From Prevotellaceae bacterium UBA7028 (GTDB lineage Bacteria; Bacteroidota; Bacteroidia; Bacteroidales; Bacteroidaceae), in the NCBI GenBank assembly GCA_002494215.1, contig DLBF01000043.1, positions 1-26,369 on the forward strand: 26,369 nt of DNA, in the 5' to 3' direction. Within the stretch, counting starts at the first letter, position 1, and every line of letters starts with the position of its first letter. A model generated the notes under the pieces. It worked only from the letters and a program-made list of their open reading frames with translations, was not told the DNA's origin and did not search any database. The position numbers were made by a program, and so were the translations under genes. Shown piece by piece: positions 13,680 to 22,688 of the stretch.

Positions 13680-16600
13680 TTAAAAGTTTCTCCATTTATC
13701 TTCATTCTTATATGCATCTCTTTCAAGAGGACCTTTACCAAAGCCATATTTCATATATTGAAGAAAAAGTGTTCCGTAAAAACGTGCGACTCCTAAATGA
13801 TTTATTTGTTGAAGATGTATATTCTCGTGGTATCGCGTATCCATGATTGATTCATAGTCTTCTCCCTTTTCAACAGTAAAAAGATTTCTGCCAAGAGTTA
13901 AACCGGAGCCACCTCGATTCAATTTATGCATCATATAACCAGCAATACCGCCTTTCCTATAGGCACCCTTTGCGGGAAAAGGAACTGGCTCATTTTTATC
14001 AGTTAAAGGCTGATACTGTGCTCCGAATATGGCATTATGCATTGCTGTCCTTATACCACCACTTATTGCACCGCCTGCCGCTCCTTTCAAAACCAAGGAG
14101 GGATCGTCATGTACCATTGCATTAATAGTTCCGGATGCAAAACCTGTAATAGCACCTCTAACCGTGTTGAATGTAATCTCAGATAAAGCATTTACAAAGG
14201 GATTTGATCCAGAGGGAGAGAAAGTAGGCAAAGATGAATTAACAGCGGCACCTACAACTATACCAGGAATATCCGCAAATGATATCTTTTCCCCATAAAT
14301 AGCGCTTGTTATAAAATAATTCGATGTACTTGATAGCAACCCATATGCAAGTTGGTTTCCGACAGACGGCCCCAACAGAACGCCAAAGCCTGCACTTAGC
14401 CCAGCTGATACCGCAGACACCCCCATAGATTTAAAGAAGTCGCCCACATTCCATTCCCCTGTAATAGCAGCGGATATTGAATATGTAGCTCCTCCAAGTA
14501 AAGCTTCTGCACCAATAGCCGCCACAAGCCACCAAAACTCTCCGTTCCTGTCTATATACTTATAGGGGTTATTCCTTGCATAGATATATGGGTTATAGTC
14601 AAGAGGACCGCCCTCGCTGTTAAGTAGCGGGTCAGGACTTACGAAACGACCAAGGTAAGGGCTATACAAACGGGCGTTAGCATTTATGAGCCCAAACATC
14701 CACAGGTCTTCATGTCCTGTATAGGTTCTGTAGAAAGGGCCATACCCCGGTTCCTCGCCAGGCTGATAGAAAACCGTACTTTCACCTATGTAAGTTCTGA
14801 CGCCCCAAGGAGAATAGGAATTCTGATAGCAAACCCCATCGGAATTTTCATAATGTATGGCACTGCCTATATTATCCCTAGATATATGGTATATGTTTGA
14901 GAACTCGTTCTCGTCAATTACCATGACGGCAGGGGATGTATACGAGTCACCCCCGGCATAATATAGATGACTTGTATGTCCAAGAGAGTCTACTGTTACC
15001 TCTGCATTTGCGTCCAAATAGAATCTTGTAAAGAGTAAATTATATCTTCCATGTTCTTTTACATAAACCTTCATCATGTAACGGTCTCCAGCCCCGTCAT
15101 AATAGAGATCCGCTTTGTAATGCTCATTCTCAATACTCATCGGCCGTTCTATTGCCTTGCAGTAGCTGATTCGAAGACTATCGTCAGGAAAATAGCCACT
15201 ACTAGCAGACATATCTGTCACACGGAATCCATCATACGAGAGGTTACCGACTATCGGTTGACTTGTTATGTTCCCCTTGTTGTCATAGGTATATGAATAG
15301 TTTTCCCACCCAATCAGCCGATTCATGTTATCATACGAAAAATGAGTATTATTTTTGGCACTCATATTCCCCGTCTGTATATTGTAAGTATAAGACTCAC
15401 TTATCGAGAATCTCCCTAAACGGCTCATTGAGAGCATATTTCCGTAATCATCAAACGAGTGGCTTGTTGTACCAATGAAATCGCCCTCTCCTTTCGGATG
15501 CCCCCATTTGTCTTGATTGGTCAGTTCCCAAACAAGCGTATCATTCAGCACATCCGAAATCCTATAGCCATTCTGATAGGAATATTGTTCTGTTATACAT
15601 GTAGGGATACTTCCAAAATAGCTGACCGTATTACTAATCAAACTTCCTGATGAATATTGGATGTCAACATCAATATATTCCAGTTGATCATTACCTATGC
15701 CGTTATGTTTATGCGTCAGTCTTCCATATTGGTCATAGCTATAGGTATAATAGTATCCCTCACCCTGCTCTCTGGTCAGGCGGTATTTACTGTCATACGT
15801 ATAGGTCACGGTGTGGGAAGGCACATTGGGGTCTGACCACGTCTTACTTCTGAGTATGCCGTACTTGTCATAGTTGGTTTCCACATAGCTCCCACCAATG
15901 GTTGTTCTGAACGGATAACCATTTACATCATAGGAGTACTCCTTGACAACACCGTTCACGTCAGTTGTTTGGATAAGTCTGCCGAAGGTGTCGTATTCAT
16001 AATGTTGTTCGTGTTCTTCGTAGTCTGATCCGCCGCCAACATGTACGATTGCTATGTAGTTCAGGGCTTTGTCAACATTATAGAAGTATTCTGCAACCCC
16101 GCCATTCTCATCCTCTACTAAATGAACCTTGTCTGGTGAATAGTAGTTTATTTCGGTAGTAACTCCGTCTATACAACTTACAACCTGAGTAGGAACATAC
16201 GTCCAGGTACTTGTCTTGCCGTTGGAATCCACGGCGCTTGTCTTCCGGAATGAAGCATCATAGGTGTAAGTAGTACCTTCCTGTGTTGTCTCTGTTCTCT
16301 TGTGAGGGAATGAGACAAAGCCGAGCTGTCCATTAGGCAAGTAGTGATAATCGGTGTACATTAGCGTTCCGTCAGCAAGAGGCGCAGCCTCTGCAATCTT
16401 TCTTTCCCAGGCATCATAATAGGTAGTTACAGGCGTTTTGCCGGTTACAGCTTCCTTGACGTAATAAACTCCGCCACCATAGCTGGAAAGTGCTCTTATA
16501 GTCTGGCAAGTTTCAATTGTAGTTTTCCGCGTTGTCTCTCTAAGAAAGCCGTCGTATGTATATCGGGTTGTCACCGCATCAAAATCGCGAACAGATGACA

Positions 16601-19600
16601 AGGTGCCGTATGATGAGCTATAGGTGTATCTCCTATACAACCCCTTAGGATCATATTCCTTGGACAGTTGTCCCTTATCATTGTATTCGTATCTTGTAAC
16701 AAGGGTGTCCGTAGAATTGTATGCTACGGTATAATGCTGAGTCACCTGGCCATACTCATTATAGGAATATCCGTCTGTGCTGACAGGCAGGTCGTTTCTG
16801 CTTCTTGTTTCCTTAAGAACAAGGCCTGTGGCGGGATCTCTTTCATAAATTATGTTCTCGTAGATATTGTCTCCCTCAACTGCCCAAATCGCTGACTTGG
16901 TGATTGCAACCTCTTGGGGAAGTCCTTTTAGATATACGTTATTGAGCGGGCTTTCCCAGTATGTGATTTCTTGTTCATTGTTAACTAAACCGTCGTCCGA
17001 CAACTGGTAAAGTGGGAAGCCGTTATCAAAATCATCACTGCTTTCTTGGTTGGAAAATTGATTAAATGAATCTGTCTTATAACTACCCGTATCAACCGTT
17101 TTATATGAACGAGCGCCCGTTCCTGAAGAACTGACCCTCTCTATACGTATAGAATGGCCTCCCCGGCTCATTTCTTCCCCATGAATATTGCGTTCGGAAA
17201 ATGTATTCGAAGTGAGAACATAGAACGTGGAATCTAACTGGCAATGTGTTTCCGTCACTCTCCCCAAGCTGGATTCTGTTCTCATGTCCTCAAAGCCGAT
17301 GAATCCTTTTCCCTGCATGTGAACAAAGCCGTTGGCGTATGAGTAATTGGTAGTCCTGCTATCCGTAGGGATAGATTCTGTCCTGGTTTTCACAACGGGC
17401 ATTGGGCCTGCCAGGGGAATTAAAGGAAAGGCATGATGATTGGTTACGCTATACACATCCTCCTCGGTTAGTAATCCATAGCCAATACTGTCTGTAGCGC
17501 CCAATCCATCTGTTATAGACACTATCTTCTGTGACGAGGGTTTGATTGTGGGATTGCTAAGCGTGTGCCATCCTTGAACATTTTGTTCAAGTTCCTTGCC
17601 CCAATACATTATTTCAGCTCCGCTTTGTCCGCTGAAATTGCCCTGTACAATATGAGAGATATCGGGGAAATCACCAGAATTTGACAGATGATGAAAACTA
17701 GAGGTTATAAGTGTAGAGCCATTTGACTTCAGGATTCTTATACATCCTCCTTCTCCGTTCATATGCGGATGCCCTACAACAGCATCACTCTTACCGTCTC
17801 CGTCTATATCTTGTACTATACAATATAGTTTGTTCTTCTTATTTTCATATTGTTGAGCACCAGAGGAAATGAGATCATATATTCCACTTAAATTAAAGAA
17901 ACCATTGGTATCATTCCCTGTATTTTGTGCAATATACCAATAAGATTCATACGGGTTTATTATTAAATCTACAAGACCGTCACCATTGAAATCACCCTTT
18001 TCTATGATATTACACTTTCCAAATAAGGAATTGTAATACTTGTCTGCATCAGAGAAACTACCGGATTTGTTCCAATAGATATAATGCCCATTGGAAGTTG
18101 TCACTAACAAATCTTCCATGCCATCTGAATTAAAGTCGGCAACGACAACTTTGTCTGGGACACCCTGAAGGTCCAGATTGATTCTCGTAGTATCAGGGAT
18201 GCTTGGTACTGACAACAAATTAAAGGAAACCAAATATGCAGGATAGGTACCATTCTTCTTGTCTTTCTCAACTATAAAGATGTCATCAAGTCCGTTTTTG
18301 TCAGCATCAAAAATTGCATAGGCTGGCATTTCACTTGACATCCCCTCCATTGGAATACTTAATCTCAGACCTTCTTTGGGAAAACAGAAAATCATAGCCT
18401 TGATATCGTCTATTCTGCAAAACGGGAAAACGATAGAGTTCTCTTTCTTATTCTTTGCATGCATAACCAACCCACTTGATCTCAGAACCTTAAACATGCT
18501 ATCAATTTCAATTCCAGATTGAGTATACGCACTATAACAAAATTCAAATGCTTGGGCTTCCGGATTCCATTTTCTAGCGGTAAAATCAATATAAGGAAAG
18601 TGCATATCACCCATAACAGATTCTTTCGACTCCATGCTTATTAGCTCGGTAATGCCGTCACCATCCAAATCGCCAGAGAAGAAGTGTTCCTTACTAAAGT
18701 CTTCTAGAACATAGGTTTCCAGAGATTTTCTGTTACTATTAAGCCGGAACTCAGAAGGTACTTCCCATTCAAAAGTGGTGGGAGGTACTGATGCCGAGGA
18801 GGTTCCTGTTTCCGTAACAGATGTCAGATGCGAGAATACATCCACGGTATAATTAAGCGTGTATGTTCTGTAGATGTTTCCGCTATAACTGCATGTAATA
18901 CTCTTCAATCGCTTTTTCAAAAAACGCTGTTCACCAAACATATATACAGGGACGCTGTCCGGACGGCTTTCGTAGGTAAAAGATACCGTGCAGTCCACAC
19001 CGGCCGATCCATGTGTGTTGCGCCCATATGTGATGGAGGTGGGATAAAGAACGCCTTCTTGAGAGTAGTTGTATTGTATGTAGTTACCCAAAACGTCTTC
19101 GGCATAGTCAAGGGCCCACTGGTATGATTCACCATTGCTCAGGGTATGTCTTCCCGTAGTACTGCCATACTTGTAGGTGGTGCCGTTTGTGGCCTTTATC
19201 TGAAATGTGGCGGGTGTGCCGTTCTGGGTATCTGTTATACTGATAAGGTTGTACTGCTCGTTCTCTGTTCTGTAGGTGGCACCTGCCTGACCATTTGTTC
19301 CGTCTTTCAGCAACAGGCGTTGGCCGTCAAGGGTAAAGGCATTGTCCTCGCCCTCTTTGATGGCTTCAGCATGACCATCGAAGTATATGTTCTTTTGCAC
19401 AATTGATATGGTGGAGAGACCTGATATGCCGAATCCGACTCCTGCAATTCCGTTTCCTGATTGGCTATTGTACACCAATGAGATATTGGGGACAAAATCA
19501 CTTAATCCGCTCTGGACCTTAATAGGTATAGTATATGTTGCGGCACCTGTAGGTGACACTGAGAATGCGCCCTCAGTCTTGCCCACAAGCACGGCTGCTG

Positions 19601-19655
19601 ACACAATTTGTGGTAATAGCGTTATCGCAAGAAGATATAATATTATGCGTTTCAT
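13680..19655 (-). CDS. SpvB/YD-repeat/Rhs-core polymorphic toxin-like protein with HENIH C-terminal domain
   Basis: A 1991-residue exported protein. Order of parts: signal peptide (residues 1-20, LPQIVSA end); SpvB-type N-terminal domain (SLVYNSQSGNGIAGVGFGIS); FG-GAP-like calcium-binding repeats at about 330-620 (DLDGDGITE, DFNGDGLVD, DIDGDGKSD); a TcdB-middle-like segment near 745 (FPLIPLAGPMPVVKTRTES); YD repeats from about 955; the Rhs-associated core to about 1705 (YSPYLGRFVSPDP, NPYKYIDRNGEF). The variable C-terminus has a Gly/Ala-rich hydrophobic stretch and ends in HENIH (1943-1947) followed 31 residues later by LERDAY, a plausible zinc-peptidase arrangement. By analogy with TcB/TcC and Rhs proteins, the YD shell would encase the C-terminal effector. 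It starts 6 nt after the T9SS-tagged small gene. Target and delivery route are unknown. Confidence 0.9.
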   Translation of the reverse strand: MKRIILYLLAITLLPQIVSAAVLVGKTEGAFSVSPTGAATYTIPIKVQSGLSDFVPNISLVYNSQSGNGIAGVGFGISGLSTISIVQKNIYFDGHAEAIKEGEDNAFTLDGQRLLLKDGTNGQAGATYRTENEQYNLISITDTQNGTPATFQIKATNGTTYKYGSTTGRHTLSNGESYQWALDYAEDVLGNYIQYNYSQEGVLYPTSITYGRNTHGSAGVDCTVSFTYESRPDSVPVYMFGEQRFLKKRLKSITCSYSGNIYRTYTLNYTVDVFSHLTSVTETGTSSASVPPTTFEWEVPSEFRLNSNRKSLETYVLEDFSKEHFFSGDLDGDGITELISMESKESVMGDMHFPYIDFTARKWNPEAQAFEFCYSAYTQSGIEIDSMFKVLRSSGLVMHAKNKKENSIVFPFCRIDDIKAMIFCFPKEGLRLSIPMEGMSSEMPAYAIFDADKNGLDDIFIVEKDKKNGTYPAYLVSFNLLSVPSIPDTTRINLDLQGVPDKVVVADFNSDGMEDLLVTTSNGHYIYWNKSGSFSDADKYYNSLFGKCNIIEKGDFNGDGLVDLIINPYESYWYIAQNTGNDTNGFFNLSGIYDLISSGAQQYENKKNKLYCIVQDIDGDGKSDAVVGHPHMNGEGGCIRILKSNGSTLITSSFHHLSNSGDFPDISHIVQGNFSGQSGAEIMYWGKELEQNVQGWHTLSNPTIKPSSQKIVSITDGLGATDSIGYGLLTEEDVYSVTNHHAFPLIPLAGPMPVVKTRTESIPTDSRTTNYSYANGFVHMQGKGFIGFEDMRTESSLGRVTETHCQLDSTFYVLTSNTFSERNIHGEEMSRGGHSIRIERVSSSGTGARSYKTVDTGSYKTDSFNQFSNQESSDDFDNGFPLYQLSDDGLVNNEQEITYWESPLNNVYLKGLPQEVAITKSAIWAVEGDNIYENIIYERDPATGLVLKETRSRNDLPVSTDGYSYNEYGQVTQHYTVAYNSTDTLVTRYEYNDKGQLSKEYDPKGLYRRYTYSSSYGTLSSVRDFDAVTTRYTYDGFLRETTRKTTIETCQTIRALSSYGGGVYYVKEAVTGKTPVTTYYDAWERKIAEAAPLADGTLMYTDYHYLPNGQLGFVSFPHKRTETTQEGTTYTYDASFRKTSAVDSNGKTSTWTYVPTQVVSCIDGVTTEINYYSPDKVHLVEDENGGVAEYFYNVDKALNYIAIVHVGGGSDYEEHEQHYEYDTFGRLIQTTDVNGVVKEYSYDVNGYPFRTTIGGSYVETNYDKYGILRSKTWSDPNVPSHTVTYTYDSKYRLTREQGEGYYYTYSYDQYGRLTHKHNGIGNDQLEYIDVDIQYSSGSLISNTVSYFGSIPTCITEQYSYQNGYRISDVLNDTLVWELTNQDKWGHPKGEGDFIGTTSHSFDDYGNMLSMSRLGRFSISESYTYNIQTGNMSAKNNTHFSYDNMNRLIGWENYSYTYDNKGNITSQPIVGNLSYDGFRVTDMSASSGYFPDDSLRISYCKAIERPMSIENEHYKADLYYDGAGDRYMMKVYVKEHGRYNLLFTRFYLDANAEVTVDSLGHTSHLYYAGGDSYTSPAVMVIDENEFSNIYHISRDNIGSAIHYENSDGVCYQNSYSPWGVRTYIGESTVFYQPGEEPGYGPFYRTYTGHEDLWMFGLINANARLYSPYLGRFVSPDPLLNSEGGPLDYNPYIYARNNPYKYIDRNGEFWWLVAAIGAEALLGGATYSISAAITGEWNVGDFFKSMGVSAVSAGLSAGFGVLLGPSVGNQLAYGLLSSTSNYFITSAIYGEKISFADIPGIVVGAAVNSSLPTFSPSGSNPFVNALSEITFNTVRGAITGFASGTINAMVHDDPSLVLKGAAGGAISGGIRTAMHNAIFGAQYQPLTDKNEPVPFPAKGAYRKGGIAGYMMHKLNRGGSGLTLGRNLFTVEKGEDYESIMDTRYHENIHLQQINHLGVARFYGTLFLQYMKYGFGKGPLERDAYKNEDKWRNF

Positions 19656-19661
19656 ATGCTC

Positions 19662-20075
19662 TTAATATGTTTTCATGATTTTACTTTCTGTTACATTCTT
19701 GTTCCTGCTATATCTGAACAGGTATGTACCCTTCTTAAAGTCTGAGAGATTAAAAGAAACATCATTTGATTCCAAACGAAGTGACGCAACCAGAAGTCCT
19801 CTGTCCGTGTATATATACAGCATATCGCCCTCCTTCACTTCTTCGTTGATTACTACTCGTACATCTGACCACGAGGCGTTTGCCTTGATGTTTATTTGGG
19901 TTTCCTCTTCCAGACTTTTTTCCAAGGCTTTCTGATTACGTCTGATGTACGTTCTGACTCTAGATGTGATGTTTCCTGCACCGTCGTAGGTGTACAGGAA
20001 GTGATCACCACTTGTTTGTGCAAAAGCAATTTGAGAGAACAGAACTCCCAAAAGCAATAAATACAGTTTCTTCAT
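19662..20075 (-). CDS. Small secreted protein with one YD motif and a T9SS sorting domain
   Basis: A 137-residue protein with a signal peptide ending in IAFA before Gln20, one YD-repeat-like motif YDGAGNITSR (residues 30-39), and a basic/acidic linker. The tail from about residue 65 resembles a type A T9SS C-terminal domain (MLYIYTDRGLLVASLRLE, FNLSDFKKGTYLFRYS, ESKIMKTY). It should therefore be secreted by the T9SS to which PorZ belongs. It is the first gene of an operon with the giant Rhs-like gene, 6 nt apart, behind a strong promoter. The large protein has no sorting domain, so this small protein may act as its T9SS-linked partner, plug or anchor (inference). Alternatively it is the remnant of a once longer YD protein. 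Confidence 0.8.
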   Translation of the reverse strand: MKKLYLLLLGVLFSQIAFAQTSGDHFLYTYDGAGNITSRVRTYIRRNQKALEKSLEEETQINIKANASWSDVRVVINEEVKEGDMLYIYTDRGLLVASLRLESNDVSFNLSDFKKGTYLFRYSRNKNVTESKIMKTY

Positions 20076-20160
20076 TATTTATAAGAATATATTATTTTGG
20101 TTGTGTGCAGAGGAATTATACGTCTTTTACGTGCCAATATGCATGCGACTTTAGCGTCCG

Positions 20161-20192
20161 CAAAATTATTGGTAACTTTGAGAACAGACAAA
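20161..20192 (-). promoter_or_regulatory. Promoter of the T9SS-tagged protein/Rhs operon
   Basis: On the minus strand TTTG (20192-20189), 20 nt and TAATTTTG (20168-20161) match the Bacteroidetes vegetative promoter at both boxes and in spacing. The leader to the ATG at 20075 would be about 80 nt. Confidence 0.7.
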
Positions 20193-20525
20193 TATTTCAT
20201 GTTTCATTCTGTTTCTCAAGAATGTTAATAATTGTTATTACCCCCCCTAAAAACTACGTATATTATTGATTTTCAACAACCTAGTAATGCAAAAGAAACT
20301 TTAAGATTCTTATGTAAAATAGAGAGTGAAGAAACATAATGAAACATCCTTTTTCCCAAATAATACATATTTATCTTTCCGAACCGACAGCCTTCCACTA
20401 TTTTCGCCAGCAAATATTACCCGAAACAGGAACTATAAACACGTTTATCATGTAGTTTAACGATTTGTTTTTGCCTACCTATCAACATATTTGCAGTATT
20501 GACCATGTCCATAGGACGATAAAAG

Positions 20526-20563
20526 TGAACCCCGAAAGGCTGCGAAAAACCTTTCGGGGTTCA
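20526..20563. terminator. Strong bidirectional-type terminator hairpin
   Basis: TGAACCCCGAAAGG (20526-20539) is perfectly complementary to CCTTTCGGGGTTCA (20550-20563), giving a 14-bp stem with a 10-nt loop. On the plus strand TTTT follows, and on the minus strand CTTTTATC follows. It lies 54 nt after the end of the CoA-transferase gene and most likely ends its transcript. Confidence 0.9.
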
Positions 20564-20616
20564 TTTTAACTTAGGAGTGAGGTCTTATTTAAACAACCTC
20601 TTTTCTCTTTTATCTC

Positions 20617-22128
20617 TTACTTAATGTACTCTGCCAGGTCTGTCAGACGCATATCGCCCTTGCGGAGGAAGGTGTCATGCATAGCGAAGGCGGCTGACAA
20701 CTCGTGATGGGTATGACCGCCACGCTTGCTGGCATACTTGAGGTAGTCCTGAAGCATGGGACGGTAGTCAGGGTGTGCCACCTTAATCAGTTCCTCAGCC
20801 TTCTGCATATCGCTCTTGTGACGCAAGTCGGCAACACCATATTCTGTGATGACAGCATCAATAAAGTGGTTGGTGTGGTCGATATGGCTAGCGAAGGGAA
20901 CGATGCTGGAAATAGCACCACCCTTGGTAGTTGAGCCACAGGTGAAGATAGAGAGGTAAGCAGATGTAGTAAAGTCGGCAGAACCGCCAATACCATTCAT
21001 CATCTTGGTACCGCAAATCTTGGTGGAGTTAACATGACCGTAGAGATCGCACTCGATGGCTGTGTTCAGGGCACAAACGCCAATACGTGAGATAACCTCG
21101 GGGCTGTTGCTGATCTCTGAGGGACGCAGCACGAGCTTATCCTTGAAGAAGTCCATATTAGCATAGATATCCTTCAAGCACTCGTTGGTAACAGTCAGAG
21201 AGCAAGCAGATGCGCTCAGCACACGGCCCTGCTTCATCAATCCAACAGGAGCATCCTGAAGCACCTCTGTGTAGATGTGGAAGTCGGGAACCTCGGGGCA
21301 CTGACCCAGAGCACCCAATACAGCGTTAGCACCGCTACCAACACCACTCTGCAGGTTGAGGAAGCTCTTGGGGATAAGACCTGACCGCAGGTTATGGAGC
21401 AGGAAGTCTGCAACGTTCTGACCAATCTGGGTGGTGATAGGATCCGGATCCTTGAAAGCACGAGCCTCATCGGGAACATCGCACTCGATAACACCAACGA
21501 TACGGTCTGCATCCACCTCGACGTAAGGCTTACCGATACGATCGCTTGCCTTGCAAATATTGATGGGCTTGCGGAAGGGATGATCCTCAATCTCGTAGAC
21601 ATCATGAATACCCTTGCTGTCGGCACTGTGGAAAGCATTCAACTCGATGATAATGCCGTTCTTAGCCAAACGGCAAACAGTGGGACTGATACCGCCTGCA
21701 GCTGTCAGATAGATGTGGCACTTGTTGCCCACCTTCTCAATGGCACAAGCCTCGATGATAGCCCAATCAACATCGCCCAAGTAACCCTGACGAATCTGGG
21801 TAGCCATGTTAGAAAGGTTGAGGTCGGAATAATGCAGCTCATTGAGGTTTACGTGCTTGCGGAAATCGGGGTTAGTGGTATAAGGGGCACGGAAATCGAT
21901 AGCCTGTGCATTAGCCAATGCGCCGTCACAACTCTGTCCTGTGCTGGCACCTGTAAAGATACTAATCTTAAAGGGGCGGCCTGCTGCATGCTCTGCCTCT
22001 GCCTTCTTGGCAATCTCAGCAGGAGTACACTTAGGAACACCAGCAGGCGTAAAACCACTCAGACCAATTGTCTGTCCGTTCTGGATAAGTGCCGCTGCCT
22101 CAGCAGCAGTAATCTTGTTGAATTCCAT
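20617..22128 (-). CDS. Succinate/acetate CoA-transferase (acetyl-CoA hydrolase/transferase family)
   Basis: A 503-residue class I CoA-transferase that moves CoA between acetate or propionate and succinate, linking acetyl-CoA (or propionyl-CoA) to succinyl-CoA in fermentation. N-terminal GLSGFTPAGVPKCTP, the glycine-rich GVGSGANAVLGAL, and YTEVLQDAPVGLM with Glu288 as the likely catalytic residue fit the succinate CoA-transferase branch (Cat1/ScpC/AarC-like). The C-terminal half carries the second fold (FTCGSTTKGGAISSIVPF, ITEYGVADLRHKS). Length is normal. Succinate is a main Prevotella product, which fits. It has its own promoter and a strong terminator, and strongly biased codon use suggests high expression. 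Which acyl donor is used cannot be read from sequence. Confidence 0.92.
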   Translation of the reverse strand: MEFNKITAAEAAALIQNGQTIGLSGFTPAGVPKCTPAEIAKKAEAEHAAGRPFKISIFTGASTGQSCDGALANAQAIDFRAPYTTNPDFRKHVNLNELHYSDLNLSNMATQIRQGYLGDVDWAIIEACAIEKVGNKCHIYLTAAGGISPTVCRLAKNGIIIELNAFHSADSKGIHDVYEIEDHPFRKPINICKASDRIGKPYVEVDADRIVGVIECDVPDEARAFKDPDPITTQIGQNVADFLLHNLRSGLIPKSFLNLQSGVGSGANAVLGALGQCPEVPDFHIYTEVLQDAPVGLMKQGRVLSASACSLTVTNECLKDIYANMDFFKDKLVLRPSEISNSPEVISRIGVCALNTAIECDLYGHVNSTKICGTKMMNGIGGSADFTTSAYLSIFTCGSTTKGGAISSIVPFASHIDHTNHFIDAVITEYGVADLRHKSDMQKAEELIKVAHPDYRPMLQDYLKYASKRGGHTHHELSAAFAMHDTFLRKGDMRLTDLAEYIK

Positions 22129-22162
22129 ATTTCTATCTGCTTATTTTGTTAATATTTTCGTG

Positions 22163-22193
22163 CAAAAGTACAAAATTATCCGTTTTTAGCCAA
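22163..22193 (-). promoter_or_regulatory. Promoter of the CoA-transferase gene
   Basis: On the minus strand TTG (22193-22191), 20 nt and TACTTTTG (22170-22163) match consensus boxes and spacing. The leader is about 30 nt. The upstream box lies within the end of the tatD gene, so the CoA-transferase is separately transcribed. Confidence 0.7.
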
Positions 22194-22688
22194 GTTAGGA
22201 AACAACTTATTTGCATTTTCCCATATTTTCTTTCTTAATGCAACTTCTGAGATTCCCTTTATCTGCGCCACCTCTTTATACAGAGGCTCTATGGGCGCAG
22301 CTATATCATCCGTCTCAAGAAACATCATTTCCAGGGGACACAGCACCAGACTTTCTTTATTATAGTGTAATCCAAAGGATACATATATCCCCGCAGAGAG
22401 GAGCGACTGCAACTGCTGTGGCTTGCCTCTGAAACCATGCATTATCCAGGGCTGACGAGGCTGCATCTCCTTACGTACCCGCAGGATTTCCTCCAGCGTC
22501 TTTACGCAATGTATCACCAAGGGCTTACCTGCCTGTTCACTTTCTGACACATGACAACGGAAAGCGGCTTCCTGTTCTGCCAACGGAACCTCCCATCTGC
22601 GGTCCATGCCGTGCTCCTCACAGCCCAAGGACACTTCGTTCTCATAGACTGGATGATGTGTATGAAAGTTGATATAGGGAATTGTCAT
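22176..22688 (-). CDS. TatD family hydrolase, short form
   Basis: A 170-residue metal-dependent hydrolase of the TatD group (DNase/RNase-like family, amidohydrolase fold). Putative metal ligands are kept: NFHTHH at the start, a Glu in LGCEEHGMD, His in PLVIHC and IMHGFRGKP, and the Asp of LETDD. The segment between [10 protein letters not shown] and LGCEEHGMD is only a few residues, whereas family members have about 40-50 more there, including a GxHPW-type stretch. The gene may therefore carry an internal in-frame deletion, or the protein is a compact variant. The start at 22688 forms an ATGA overlap with the yidD stop. It closes the metK-to-tatD run. Confidence 0.8.
   Translation of the reverse strand: MTIPYINFHTHHPVYENEVSLGCEEHGMDRRWEVPLAEQEAAFRCHVSESEQAGKPLVIHCVKTLEEILRVRKEMQPRQPWIMHGFRGKPQQLQSLLSAGIYVSFGLHYNKESLVLCPLEMMFLETDDIAAPIEPLYKEVAQIKGISEVALRKKIWENANKLFPNLAKNG

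Larger units (their letters stand above)
20076..20616. other. Intergenic region at the right edge of the accessory island
   Basis: About 540 bp without a supportable gene. The left part holds the promoter of the Rhs operon, and the right end holds the terminator of the CoA-transferase gene. The AT-rich middle (about 20200-20460) shows no clear feature. A weak plus-strand promoter-like pair at 20464-20493 precedes the hairpin. Confidence 0.6.

Noticed and set aside
21394..22152. 252-codon open frame on the plus strand opposite the CoA-transferase gene
   Set aside because: It mirrors a highly expressed gene with strong codon bias, has no recognisable domain, and its translation is low-complexity in the way antisense frames are.
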